This document shows, in pieces, positions 36,142-45,486 of a DNA stretch of 64,000 nucleotides. The position numbers were made by a program, and so were the translations under genes. Below the pieces are notes generated by a model, which searched no databases, was not told where the DNA came from, and worked only from the letters and a program-made list of their open reading frames with translations. Source of the stretch: Chitinophaga varians (GTDB lineage: Bacteria > Bacteroidota > Bacteroidia > Chitinophagales > Chitinophagaceae); assembly GCF_012641275.1 (NCBI RefSeq), contig NZ_JABAIA010000001.1, positions 682,001 through 746,000 of the forward strand. The letters are read 5' to 3'. Position 1 is the first letter of the stretch; each line of letters starts with the position of its first letter.

Positions 36142-39062
36142 AACATCTTAACAATGGGAATCAGAATTTCAACTAAGGTACCTTCCTTATTGCCGAAACC
36201 AGATTTAAATTTATCAATAATTTCTAACTTTCCAACACTTCCATTAAAAGATTTTATAATCTGCAATCTTTCCTTTATCACGCTGAGCGCGGTAGATTCG
36301 TGTTTTATCAGCCGCGAGCTTTTGATACTATTGGACTTGTCCCAGCCTATTCCGTCGTCGTCCACAGAGCAATAGAGCAGATCATCCACCATTTCTATCC
36401 GGATTTCGAGGTAACCGGCGCTGTTCTTGGGCGCCAGGCCGTGTTTAATGGCATTTTCCACGATGGGCTGGATGATCATGGGTGGAATATATATGGTATA
36501 CTCTTTTAGCGACTCTTCCATAATGAAATGATAGGTAAAGGAGTGCGCAAATCGTATTTTCTCCAACTCCAGGTAACGGGTCAGGAAGGCGATCTCTTCT
36601 TCCAGCGAAATATACGATTTCCGGGAATTATTTAGCATCTGGCGCATCAGGGTGGCAAAGTCTGCCAGGAAATTGAGCGCCTGCTTCTCCTCTTTTTCCA
36701 GGATCAGGTGCTGCACCGAGTTCAGCGAATTAAAGATAAAATGCGGGTTCATCTGGTTAGTCAGTGCTTTGGCTTCCAGTTCCGCGATGCGGCGGTTGTA
36801 TTCCGTCTTTCGTTTTTCCGCTTGTTTGATCCGCTTCACGATAAACCGCAGCACGACCAGGATCGCCAGCAAGCCCGCCAGGAGGAGAATACCCCGGGCC
36901 CACCATTGCTGGTACCATTGCGGCAGGATATTGACATTCAGGCTGAGCGGCTTGGACCAGTCGCTTTTATATTTTCTGGCCCTGACCATCAGCTTGTAAT
37001 AACCGGGCTGCAGATCGGGGAAGGGGATAATATTGGACATGGTGGTGACCCATCCGCTGGTGGTGTCCCCTGAAAAGTTATACTGATACTCCACCAGTTC
37101 CGGCAGGTCGAACACAATGGTGCCGAATTCGGCTTCGAAAGAAGCTTTCCGTTTATAGAGATGCACGAAGTTATCTCCCGGCAGATAGGTACTGTCGCCG
37201 TACCGGATGTTGCTCAGGTAGATCACCGGTGGTACGGTGTCCACCGGCAGGTGGTCTCCCTTAAAATAACAGAGGCCGTTGGAGGTGGCGATGTACAGGA
37301 TGCCATCATCGTAATAAACGCCCCGGATATCATCAGACATGAGTCCGTCGTTGGAGGTGATATTACGGACAATGTGCTGTTCTTTCACATTGATGACCGA
37401 AACACCTTTATTGGTGGCCACATACAGGTTCTGGTGGCCATCGTAATAGAGCTGCTGGCAGATATCGCTGGCGAGGTTATTGGCAGATGACAGGTGTTTG
37501 ATGACCGTATCGCCGTGCATCACGTAGATACCCTGGTCGCTGGTACCTATCCACAGGTAGCCGTCAACCCACTTCAGGTCTTTGATGCTGAGCTTGCGCA
37601 GAGAATCATTGGTAGCGGGTTTCAGGGTACGGGTGCCATCGGTGCAGGTAAACAGGCCGTTGTTGGAGCCGACGAAATACATAGAGTCGTTGACGCTGGC
37701 GATAGAGGTAACGATCATGTCCAGGTCCCCGATCACATAGTCATCCAGGGCGATCACCTGATTTTTGGCGGCTATCCTGATTTTCCCCGCGGGGGAGATG
37801 TCCACGTCTTTCAGCATTTTCACCGCTTTCAGCTGCGATGCTTTCTGGGAGGCGGTATTAAACAGTACCAGTCCGTTGTCTGTTCCGATCAGGACTTCAT
37901 TTTCCTTGTAGGGCAGGATCGAAAGCAGGCTGTTGCGGCCGCCGGCGGTATCGAGCGTGAATTGCCGGGTAACGCCGGTACTGCTGATGGTATTGAGGAT
38001 ACCGGCATTTTGCCCGATCAGGAGCATATCTGTTTTTTTGTCTTTACAGATGCTGAAGATGGAGTGGGAATAGAGGCCGTTGGTATTGTCCAGATAGCTG
38101 AAATAGAAGTTTTTGTAGGGGATATTGTACACGCCGTCGCCGAAGGTGGTGATCCAGATATTACCATCGCGGTCTTTCAGCAGGGAGGTAATATTATGGT
38201 TATCGAGGAGTTTGGTGATTTTTTTATCTCCCTTAAAAAAACCTTTGATATAGTACAATGCGCGCTGGGTACCGATCCACAGGTTATCGTTATCGATGCA
38301 CAGGTTGCTGATCTCGTCTTTAATGCCCCAGTCTGCACCATTGAAGAAGCAGCTGATTTTCTGGGGAGTATAGGTGTACAGGGAATTACGGACCATCAAC
38401 ATCGGCGCATTGCGTATGGTGTCCGCGTTTTCACGGTCAAACGGGTACGGGCATACGGAGTATATTTCCTGCGTGGGATTAGTCGGGTCGTGGAGGTTCT
38501 CTACATGAAAGGCTTTTTGCAGCGGGCGGTAGACCTTTCCGTTGCGGAGCAGGTAGAGGAAATTGGTTTCGATATCACGTTTATCGTATTCCGTGCTTTT
38601 TCCGTTATACGTTACAATGCGGTTATTGGAATTAAAGAAATACACAAAACGGGCATCCCCTTCAAAAGCGTATTGCATGTAATGGCTTCGGCCATTGAAC
38701 TTCAGGGAGGCGTCATTGTCTTCGTTGTGAATATAGGTATGATCGTAGAAAGAGAGTTTTCCGTTGAGGGTAAAAAACCATAGTTTTCCTTGTGAGTCAG
38801 CGGCGAGCTTGACCACATCATTATCGGGGAGGCCGTCCTTTTTGGCGTAGTTACGAAAACGTTTACCGTCGAACTTACTGACACCGGTGGGTGTAGCAAA
38901 CCAGATGAATCCGTCTTTATCCTGTACGGCGGCATAAACAGTAGCGTTAGCCAACCCATCTTTTACATTATAGTTGCGGATCATCAGGCCCTGGGCCTGT
39001 GCGTTGTAACCTGTGCAAAAGATGACCAGCCACCATAACAGTATGAAACGGGTAATGGACAT
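36138..39062 (-). CDS. Beta-propeller (Reg_prop/Y_Y_Y) sensor histidine kinase, LytS type
   Basis: A 974-residue sensor from ATG 39062 (MSITRFILLWWLVIFCTGYN). The longer frame only translates GAATTAC repeats as IRNSS peptides. After the signal sequence, about residues 30-620 hold Reg_prop repeats predicted to form one or two seven-bladed propellers in the periplasm (for example DKDGFIWFATPTGVSKFDG). A Y_Y_Y domain (about 640-720), one TM helix (GILLLAGLLAILVVLRFIV) and a His_kinase domain follow, with the His in NQMNPHFIFNSLNSVQHL and the ATPase region with IIQPIVENAIKHGL and DDDGIGW. Unlike Bacteroides hybrid sensors it passes phosphate to the separate LytTR regulator just downstream. The ligand is unknown. 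Confidence 0.93.
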   Translation of the reverse strand: MSITRFILLWWLVIFCTGYNAQAQGLMIRNYNVKDGLANATVYAAVQDKDGFIWFATPTGVSKFDGKRFRNYAKKDGLPDNDVVKLAADSQGKLWFFTLNGKLSFYDHTYIHNEDNDASLKFNGRSHYMQYAFEGDARFVYFFNSNNRIVTYNGKSTEYDKRDIETNFLYLLRNGKVYRPLQKAFHVENLHDPTNPTQEIYSVCPYPFDRENADTIRNAPMLMVRNSLYTYTPQKISCFFNGADWGIKDEISNLCIDNDNLWIGTQRALYYIKGFFKGDKKITKLLDNHNITSLLKDRDGNIWITTFGDGVYNIPYKNFYFSYLDNTNGLYSHSIFSICKDKKTDMLLIGQNAGILNTISSTGVTRQFTLDTAGGRNSLLSILPYKENEVLIGTDNGLVLFNTASQKASQLKAVKMLKDVDISPAGKIRIAAKNQVIALDDYVIGDLDMIVTSIASVNDSMYFVGSNNGLFTCTDGTRTLKPATNDSLRKLSIKDLKWVDGYLWIGTSDQGIYVMHGDTVIKHLSSANNLASDICQQLYYDGHQNLYVATNKGVSVINVKEQHIVRNITSNDGLMSDDIRGVYYDDGILYIATSNGLCYFKGDHLPVDTVPPVIYLSNIRYGDSTYLPGDNFVHLYKRKASFEAEFGTIVFDLPELVEYQYNFSGDTTSGWVTTMSNIIPFPDLQPGYYKLMVRARKYKSDWSKPLSLNVNILPQWYQQWWARGILLLAGLLAILVVLRFIVKRIKQAEKRKTEYNRRIAELEAKALTNQMNPHFIFNSLNSVQHLILEKEEKQALNFLADFATLMRQMLNNSRKSYISLEEEIAFLTRYLELEKIRFAHSFTYHFIMEESLKEYTIYIPPMIIQPIVENAIKHGLAPKNSAGYLEIRIEMVDDLLYCSVDDDGIGWDKSNSIKSSRLIKHESTALSVIKERLQIIKSFNGSVGKLEIIDKFKSGFGNKEGTLVEILIPIVKML

Positions 39063-39067
39063 CAATG

Positions 39068-39226
39068 ATGAATTACGAATGACGAATGACGAATTACGAA
39101 TGAGGGCTGCCAATGACGGAGGGTTTCATCAATAGCCGGCCGTTCGTAATTGCTATAACTACAAATTACGAACTACGAATCACCAATGGCTTTTCATTCG
39201 TAGTTCGTAATTCGTAATCTGTAATT
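39068..39226. repeat. GAATTAC/GAATGAC repeat cluster with 17-bp hairpin
   Basis: Several GAATTAC or GAATGAC units lie at 39068-39105. A perfect 17-bp inverted repeat (39164-39180 and 39196-39212) lies between proS and the sensor kinase gene, and further GTAATTC units end at 39226. It has the same unit as at 30515. It can fold as a stem after proS but lacks a T-run. Confidence 0.7.
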
Positions 39227-39230
39227 GATT

Positions 39231-40706
39231 TTAGTATGCTCTGGCAAACAATACCCGTTCTTTGGACGGTTTACCTGAGAAAACGCAGATACCTGCTTCC
39301 TGAGGGTTGTCCAGTGGTATACAACGGATAGTTGCTTTTGTCAGTTCTTTGATTTTTTCTTCTGTTTCAGCGGTACCGTCCCAGTGGGCGGACACGAAGC
39401 CTGCTTTTTCATCCAGTACTTTCTGGAATTCATCGAAAGTATCTACGCGGGTGATATGTTCGTCCCGGTAGGTTTGTGCTTTGGTGAAGAGTTGCTGTTG
39501 GATTTCTTCCAGCAGCTCACTGATACGGCCGGCCAGTCCGTCGAGGGAGAGGCTCATTTTCTCTTTCGTATCGCGGCGGGCTACCTCGGCCACGTTGTTT
39601 TCGAGGTCTCTTGCGCCGATGGCTATACGAACAGGTACGCCTTTCATTTCGTATTCAGCGAATTTCCAGCCTGGGCGGTTATTATCAGAATCGTCATATT
39701 TAACGCGGATACCGGCTTTTTTCAGTTCCGCCACGATTACGCTTACTTTTTCATCGAGGGCTGTTTTCTGGTCAGCGCCTTTATAGATAGGTACGATCAC
39801 CACCTGGAGGGGTGCGATGCGGGGAGGCAGTACCAGGCCCTGGTCATCGCTGTGAACCATGATGAGGCCTCCGATCAGGCGGGTGGATACGCCCCAGGAG
39901 GTGGCCCATACGTAGTCCAGTTTATTTTCCTTGTTGGAGAACTGTACATCGAAGGCTTTCGCGAAGTTCTGGCCGAGGAAGTGGGAGGTGCCTGCCTGCA
40001 GGGCTTTACCATCCTGCATAAGGGCTTCCACACAATAGGTGTTGACAGCGCCGGCAAATCTTTCGCTGGCGGTTTTTACGCCGCGGATGACCGGTACGGC
40101 CATGTATTGCTCAGCGAAGTCAGCGTATATGTGCAGCATCTGTTCTGTTTCCGCGATGGCTTCTTCCGCTGTGGCATGGGCTGTGTGGCCTTCCTGCCAG
40201 AGGAATTCGGCCGTACGGAGAAAGAGGCGGGTGCGCATTTCCCAGCGTACCACGTTGGCCCACTGGTTGATCAGCAGGGGGAGGTCACGATAAGATTGAA
40301 TCCAGTCTTTATATGTATTCCAGATAATGGTTTCAGAAGTGGGACGAACGATCAGTTCTTCTTCCAGTTTAGCTTCCGGGTCTACCACTACCCCACCGCC
40401 GTTGGGGTCGTTTTTCAGGCGGTAGTGGGTCACCACGGCACATTCCTTGGCGAAGCCTTCCACGTGGGCGGCTTCCTTGCTGAGGAAGCTTTTGGGGATA
40501 AACAGCGGGAAATAAGCGTTCTGATGACCTGTTTCCTTGAATTTACTGTCCAGGACGTCGCGCATTGCTTCCCAGATCGCGAAGCCATATGGTTTGATCA
40601 CCATACAGCCTCTTACGGCAGAGTAGTCTGCCAGACCGCCTTTCACCACCAGGTCATTGTACCATTTCGAATAATCTTCCGAACGGGCTGTGATCTCTTT
40701 ACTCAT
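39231..40706 (-). CDS. proS: Prolyl-tRNA synthetase (short, ProS type 3)
   Basis: Class II aminoacyl-tRNA synthetase that charges tRNA-Pro, 491 residues. It is the archaeal/eukaryote-like form without the large editing insertion and with the extra C-terminal domain that ends in a Tyr (VLFARAY). Motif 2 is [20 protein letters not shown] and [10 protein letters not shown] follows it. Motif 3 contains [19 protein letters not shown]. The anticodon-binding domain begins near 290 ([13 protein letters not shown]). Many Bacteroidota use this form. It is upstream of the sensor kinase but separated by repeats. Confidence 0.97.
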   Translation of the reverse strand: MSKEITARSEDYSKWYNDLVVKGGLADYSAVRGCMVIKPYGFAIWEAMRDVLDSKFKETGHQNAYFPLFIPKSFLSKEAAHVEGFAKECAVVTHYRLKNDPNGGGVVVDPEAKLEEELIVRPTSETIIWNTYKDWIQSYRDLPLLINQWANVVRWEMRTRLFLRTAEFLWQEGHTAHATAEEAIAETEQMLHIYADFAEQYMAVPVIRGVKTASERFAGAVNTYCVEALMQDGKALQAGTSHFLGQNFAKAFDVQFSNKENKLDYVWATSWGVSTRLIGGLIMVHSDDQGLVLPPRIAPLQVVIVPIYKGADQKTALDEKVSVIVAELKKAGIRVKYDDSDNNRPGWKFAEYEMKGVPVRIAIGARDLENNVAEVARRDTKEKMSLSLDGLAGRISELLEEIQQQLFTKAQTYRDEHITRVDTFDEFQKVLDEKAGFVSAHWDGTAETEEKIKELTKATIRCIPLDNPQEAGICVFSGKPSKERVLFARAY

Positions 40707-40916
40707 AAAAAATAATACTAATTTATATTCCTTTGTCTTTTAGTAAAAATTTATCAAATTTGTCTAGTCAAAATTATCCTCCGGCGGACCGGAAAAAGGT
40801 GTCAAACTGGCTTAGTTTTTGCCTCAGATATTTAAAAAGAAAATGTTACAAACCTACATGAAAATCATAAAGGTGCAAATAGTCCGGCCAAAATAAAATA
40901 ACCCGTTCGGTAATTG

Positions 40917-40924
40917 TAACTTTG
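40917..40924 (+). promoter_or_regulatory. -7 box (TAACTTTG) of the Gly/Tyr-rich lipoprotein gene
   Basis: An exact TAnnTTTG match, 64 nt before the ATG at 40989. The surrounding 280-bp gap (40707-40988) shows nothing else. Confidence 0.5.
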
Positions 40925-40988
40925 TTCCCTGATATCCGTTATAAAATTGTAAATTTACTATATAAATCACGCTAAAAATATATTTCAA

Positions 40989-42020
40989 ATGAAACCTATA
41001 CTATACATTGCACTGGCTGGTTCGTTCGCTCTGGGCGCATGTTCCAGCACATACAAGACGGCCCAGACACCGGACGATGTATATTATTCACCTCGCCAGC
41101 AGCAGCGTACCTATGCTTCCAATAATGGTTCCAACGGTAATTCTGTACAGGATGAGAACGGCAGATATACAGATGCGCCCGATGATGGCGGCACTTATGT
41201 GACGTATGACGGCGATCAGGGTGATTATCAACGCCGGATCAACCGTTTTGGCAGCAACGCCAACACCTACAACGGTGGTTATTGGGACGGCTATAACGCG
41301 GCCAGCAACCTTTACATGGGCAGCGGCTTCGGTTATGGCTTTGGCCCGTACAGCAGCTTCGGTTACAGCAGCCTCTGGGGCCCTTCCATCAGCATGGGCT
41401 TCGGCTGGGGTTACGGTGGTTTCTACAGTCCATGGAGCATGGGCATGGGTTGGGGCGGTTATCCCTACATTGGTTCCTACTGGCCTTACTATGGTGGCTA
41501 CTACGGCCATTATTATCCATACTACGCAGGTGGTTACTATGGCGGCGGTTATTATGGTGGCGGCCACTACGGCGGTGGTTACTATACCCGTCCTGCCAAT
41601 TCATATGGACCGGTGAGAAACAGCAACGAACGTATCTCCCGCACCAACTACACTGACAACAGCGGTGGCAATGCCGGCGGCGGTGGTTATTACCGTCCTT
41701 CCAGAGGCGCCACAGCACCAGTGAACGGCGGTGGCAACGGCAACTATGTGCCGTCCAACACAGACCGTCCACGTCGCATATTCCAGCAGTCCAGTTCAGA
41801 AAGACCAGTTATCTCCCGTCCTTCCTACGATAATGGCGGCGGGCGTATCAACAATAATAACGGTGGCAACTATTCCCGCCCATCCCGGGTGGAATACTCC
41901 CGTCCTTCCATGCCTTCTCCATCACCCAGCTACTCAGCACCCAGTGGCGGCGGACGCAGCAACACCGGCGGCGGTGGTGGTGGCGGTGGCTACAGCCGTC
42001 CTTCCAGAGGCGGACGTTAA
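40989..42020 (+). CDS. Glycine/tyrosine-rich putative lipoprotein
   Basis: A 343-residue protein with a lipoprotein signal ending in GACSS (acylated Cys near 19). The mature chain is low-complexity. It has a Gln/Asn/Ser-rich start and a long Gly/Tyr/Trp block near 95-205 built of YYGG, GYGF and GGYY units. A Ser/Arg/Pro-rich C-terminal part follows with repeated RPS, ending in a run of nine glycines and SRPSRGGR. It probably sits on the outer-membrane surface; the composition suggests an adhesive or structural role, which is inference. It has its own promoter and terminator. Confidence 0.75.
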   Translation: MKPILYIALAGSFALGACSSTYKTAQTPDDVYYSPRQQQRTYASNNGSNGNSVQDENGRYTDAPDDGGTYVTYDGDQGDYQRRINRFGSNANTYNGGYWDGYNAASNLYMGSGFGYGFGPYSSFGYSSLWGPSISMGFGWGYGGFYSPWSMGMGWGGYPYIGSYWPYYGGYYGHYYPYYAGGYYGGGYYGGGHYGGGYYTRPANSYGPVRNSNERISRTNYTDNSGGNAGGGGYYRPSRGATAPVNGGGNGNYVPSNTDRPRRIFQQSSSERPVISRPSYDNGGGRINNNNGGNYSRPSRVEYSRPSMPSPSPSYSAPSGGGRSNTGGGGGGGGYSRPSRGGR

Positions 42021-42034
42021 TACCTGACGAATTC

Positions 42035-42068
42035 AAGATAAGCGTAGCAAAAAAACTACGCTTATCTT
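42035..42068 (+). terminator. Terminator of the Gly/Tyr-rich lipoprotein gene
   Basis: A perfect 13-bp stem (AAGATAAGCGTAG and complement), 8-nt loop of mainly A, then TTTT. Confidence 0.85.
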
Positions 42069-42173
42069 TTTATAGGACATAAGTTTTGCCTATTTGTGAA
42101 CGTTATAGCTGTCGCAGCACGTTATTCAGCAGACATACTGCCAATACATCTCAATTTTTAAGTTTATAGTATT

Positions 42174-43760
42174 ATGATTAAAAGAATTTACCCTCTTTTA
42201 GGAGGACTCTTTTTATCCGTTACCGCAATGGCGCAGAGCTCGAATGACGCCCTGCTCTACTCTCCGAACCAACCCTTCGGAACAGCAAGAGCACAATCAC
42301 TGGGAGGCGCAGGCATAGGCCTGGGCGGCGACTATTCCTCAGCACACTCTAACCCGGCCGGTATCGGCATGTTCAAGACCGGTGAGTTCCTCATTTCTGC
42401 CGGCTTAGGTTTGACCAACAACTCTTCCAATTACCTCGGTAATAACCAGCTGGACAACAAAGGCAACAAGACCAACTTCCAAATGCCCAGCGTTGGCGTC
42501 ATCTTCGCCACCAACAAAGGCACCGGCGAAAATGCATGGAACAACGTCACCTTCTCCCTCGGTTATACCCGCATGGCCAACTACAACAATAAAATAGCTG
42601 TAGCCGGTTATAATGACAAGTCTTCTTTCTCTGACAGCTGGGTAGACCAGATGTGGTACGAGAATAAAGACGGTCTCAATAACAATTACCCGCTGGGTGG
42701 CAGTATCGCCTACCGCGCCGGCCTGATAGACATGTTCAAACATCAGAACGGTACAGAAGAAGTAATGAGCAACGCTTCCCCAACACGGCCCACCAACAGT
42801 CCCACCGATTACCTCACTGCCGTTCAGCAACGGGGCACCCTGGAAACACGGGGAGGCCTGAACGAATTTGCGTTTGCAGTAGCCGGCAACTATGGTAACC
42901 GTTTATACATCGGCGGTAGTGTGAATGTTCCCAACGTTAACTACCGCGAGGACTTCACTGTCATGGAAGATGATGCCACCAACAACGGCGGCAACCGTCC
43001 CAATAACGATTTTGGCTACTATGACTACCGTCAGTACCTGAAAAGGACCGGTCTTGGTATCGGCGCTAAATTAGGCGTGCTCTATAAGGTCAGTCCCCGC
43101 TTCCGTCTGGGCGGCGCCTTCCACACACCGACCTACTACAGCCTGCATGACAGCTATACCGCTGACATCGAAGTAAATACAGAGAACTACATGGGCAAAC
43201 AGTATGTTCACTCCAACGACGTGACCAACGGTTACCCTGTAGAATATGATTACAACTACGTAGCGCCTCTCCGCGCCATGGCAGGTGTTACCTACTTCTT
43301 CGGCGACATCACCCACGTAAGCAATACCCAGGGTTTCATCACCGCGGATTATGAGTACGTGAACCAGTCATCCGGCAAATTCAAAATGAGCAACGCCCGT
43401 GATAACGAGAAATCCCTGAACGACAATATCAGCGCTATCTATAAAGCCGTATCCAACGTACGGGTAGGCGCTGAACTGAAATTTGCCACCCTCTACGCCG
43501 TAAGGGCCGGTTTTGCATGGTATGGCAACCCATACAGCAACGACGCCTACAACGCCAATACCGACGCCTCCCGGAAAGTGTACAGCGCAGGCTTCGGGTA
43601 CCGTAACAAAGGCCTGTACATGGACCTTGCTTACAGCTACACACAGGGCAACGACCGCTACCGCCTGTATACCAGCACCGTTCCGGCACTCACACCTGCC
43701 GCCGCCACGCTGGATTACACCAGAAGCAACGTGGTACTGACCATGGGATTGAAGTTTTAA
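42174..43760 (+). CDS. FadL/TodX-type outer-membrane transport protein
   Basis: A 528-residue outer-membrane beta-barrel with a signal peptide (LLGGLFLSVTAMAQ, cut near 20). It belongs to the OMPP1/FadL/TodX family for hydrophobic substrates. The N-terminal hatch segment shows QSLGGAGIGLGGDYSSAHSNPAGIGMF-type spacing, including the NPAG motif. The chain then alternates amphipathic strands and ends in an aromatic C-terminal strand (VVLTMGLKF) recognised by BAM. The substrate is unknown. It stands alone, with a terminator after it. Confidence 0.87.
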   Translation: MIKRIYPLLGGLFLSVTAMAQSSNDALLYSPNQPFGTARAQSLGGAGIGLGGDYSSAHSNPAGIGMFKTGEFLISAGLGLTNNSSNYLGNNQLDNKGNKTNFQMPSVGVIFATNKGTGENAWNNVTFSLGYTRMANYNNKIAVAGYNDKSSFSDSWVDQMWYENKDGLNNNYPLGGSIAYRAGLIDMFKHQNGTEEVMSNASPTRPTNSPTDYLTAVQQRGTLETRGGLNEFAFAVAGNYGNRLYIGGSVNVPNVNYREDFTVMEDDATNNGGNRPNNDFGYYDYRQYLKRTGLGIGAKLGVLYKVSPRFRLGGAFHTPTYYSLHDSYTADIEVNTENYMGKQYVHSNDVTNGYPVEYDYNYVAPLRAMAGVTYFFGDITHVSNTQGFITADYEYVNQSSGKFKMSNARDNEKSLNDNISAIYKAVSNVRVGAELKFATLYAVRAGFAWYGNPYSNDAYNANTDASRKVYSAGFGYRNKGLYMDLAYSYTQGNDRYRLYTSTVPALTPAAATLDYTRSNVVLTMGLKF

Positions 43761-43790
43761 TCAGGTAAAAGCCCTGATCTGCGATATAAT

Positions 43791-43820
43791 AAAAAAGCTG
43801 GCCTTAAAGCCAGCTTTTTT
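43791..43820. terminator. Bidirectional terminator after the FadL-like gene
   Basis: A perfect 12-bp stem (AAAAAAGCTGGC and complement), 6-nt loop. It lies between convergent FadL-like and miaA genes and provides T-runs on both strands. Confidence 0.88.
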
Positions 43821-43893
43821 TATGTGGATAATATGATTGGACTTTGATAGCTCACATTTGTTGGAGACCAGCAGAAAGTATTGCTGGCAGTGA

Positions 43894-44844
43894 TCAGGAT
43901 GGTTGCTGCAACTGCTGTTGCACCCAATTGACGATCACCTCCGGGTAGCGGGGATCGAACCAGTGATATGCCGTGTCTTTGCGGAACCAGGTCAGCTGTC
44001 TTTTGGCGTATTGGCGGGTATGTGTTTTAATGTCTTCTACAGCCTTTTCGAGGGACAGTTTGCCATCGAAGTAGTCAAATATCTCCTGATAACCTACAGT
44101 ACGCAAAGCATTGTGTTGCCGGTAGGGCACTACACTCTTCACTTCAGCGACCAGGCCGGCGTCCATCATGAGGTCTACCCGTTTGTGGATGTTTTCGTGC
44201 AATAGTTCCTTCGGCAGGTTGATACCGATTTTAATCACGCGGAAATCCCGCTGCGCTTTGGTGGCGGTACGGAAGGTGGTGATAGAATGACCGGTAGCCT
44301 CCAGGACTTCCAGTGCCCGGATAAGCCGTTGCGGGTTTTGTGTTTCCGCGGTAGCATAAAAAGCCGGGTCGCGCAGCTGCAGCTGTTCCTGCAACCAGGC
44401 GAGGCCATGTTCCTGGTATTGGGCGTTGAGCCGTTCGCGGACACCAGGCGGAATGGCAGGCATATCATCGATGCCTTCACAGAAAGCACGGATATACAGG
44501 CCGGTACCGCCGCACATAATGGCCACATCGTTGTCCCGGAAGATATCGCGGGCATACTGCAGGGCCAGTTGTTCGTAGACACCGGCATTAACTTCTTCCC
44601 GAATAGAATGGGAATCGATAAAGTAGTGCGGAACAGCCGCCAGTTCCTCCGGGGTAGGTTTAGCCGTACCGATGCTGATTTCCCGGTAACATTGCCTGGA
44701 ATCGGCAGAGATCACCGAGGTGTGGTACAATTGCGCCAACCGTATAGCCAGCGCCGTTTTACCGGAGGCCGTGGGGCCTGCTATGATAATGACTGTTTTC
44801 AGATTAGAAATTATTTTCGTCCTCTGCGCCGCCACCAAATTCAT
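43894..44844 (-). CDS. miaA: tRNA dimethylallyltransferase
   Basis: A ~316-residue enzyme that prenylates A37 of tRNAs reading UNN codons, using dimethylallyl diphosphate. It has the P-loop IIIAGPTASGKTALA, SADSRQCYREISIGTAKPT, MCGGTGLYIRAFCEG, and the C-terminal motif near KRQLTWFRKD. The start is uncertain: ATG 44844 (used here) overlaps the upstream gene by 41 nt. The conserved domain begins 16 residues later, with no ATG closer. The frame is open further upstream inside the neighbouring gene. Confidence 0.94.
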   Translation of the reverse strand: MNLVAAQRTKIISNLKTVIIIAGPTASGKTALAIRLAQLYHTSVISADSRQCYREISIGTAKPTPEELAAVPHYFIDSHSIREEVNAGVYEQLALQYARDIFRDNDVAIMCGGTGLYIRAFCEGIDDMPAIPPGVRERLNAQYQEHGLAWLQEQLQLRDPAFYATAETQNPQRLIRALEVLEATGHSITTFRTATKAQRDFRVIKIGINLPKELLHENIHKRVDLMMDAGLVAEVKSVVPYRQHNALRTVGYQEIFDYFDGKLSLEKAVEDIKTHTRQYAKRQLTWFRKDTAYHWFDPRYPEVIVNWVQQQLQQPS

Positions 44845-45379
44845 CGGCGCCATCGTTGGTTTCCTCTTCGCCTTCTTCGCCGAAGCCGTCTTCGTCCATG
44901 CCTTCCTTGTTGAGGTCATATTTCTCCTCCATTTCCACGAGTTTATCGCCTACGAGGCCTTTGGTACCGTATTGGCTGGGAGCGAGGCCTTCCTTGCGTA
45001 CGCATACCGGGTAGGTGAGTTTAGCGTTCTCATCTTTGGACACACCGATGAGTTCTACGAGGAAAGACCAGTTTTTGGCGAAGTCGTAGAGATAGATGAA
45101 TTTTTGGTTGGGCGCTTTCACCGCAGCGGCGATAGTCGTTTCCGACATGAGCAACGGCTCCACTTTGCGGGGCTGTTTATCTTCCTGCAGGATGATTTCC
45201 CGGCCACGTTGCCAGTTATCGTTACTACGGAAGAAGGTAGCTGCATGTTTGGTATCAAATTCAAAAGCCTGCAAAATGGCCGTATGTAATGCTAAAAAAG
45301 TCTGATTCGGCTTAATGGAAATGTCTCTGTAAACACTTTCATCTTCTTCCCAGTATACTCTGAATTTCAAAACCGGCAT
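44804..45379 (-). CDS. pRiA4b ORF-3-like protein with acidic tail
   Basis: A 191-residue protein. The N-terminal ~140 residues match the plasmid pRiA4b ORF-3-like fold (PF07929): LKFRVYWEEDESVYRDISI at the start and FIYLYDFAKNWSFLVELIGV in the middle. The last ~50 residues are almost entirely Glu, Asp and Gly, an intrinsically disordered acidic tail. Although the family was first noted on plasmids and insertion sequences, this copy sits between core tRNA-processing genes. It overlaps miaA, which argues for a stable chromosomal gene. The function is unknown. Confidence 0.8.
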   Translation of the reverse strand: MPVLKFRVYWEEDESVYRDISIKPNQTFLALHTAILQAFEFDTKHAATFFRSNDNWQRGREIILQEDKQPRKVEPLLMSETTIAAAVKAPNQKFIYLYDFAKNWSFLVELIGVSKDENAKLTYPVCVRKEGLAPSQYGTKGLVGDKLVEMEEKYDLNKEGMDEDGFGEEGEEETNDGADEFGGGAEDENNF

Positions 45380-45486
45380 GACAATTTGGTTATAAGTTAG
45401 ATAAATATATTAATTCCCAACGCGTGGTTAACGGCGCTGATAACAATTAATCGTTTCTTAATTCTGGTTATGTAAAATTACCAATT

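Noticed and set aside
37494..38783. 429-codon + strand frame inside the sensor kinase gene
   Set aside because: It is antisense to well-formed Reg_prop repeats; the composition is that of a shadow frame.
44804..45379. Possible insertion-sequence gene (pRiA4b ORF-3 family)
   Set aside because: No transposase, terminal repeats or base-composition change; it overlaps miaA in a core region.
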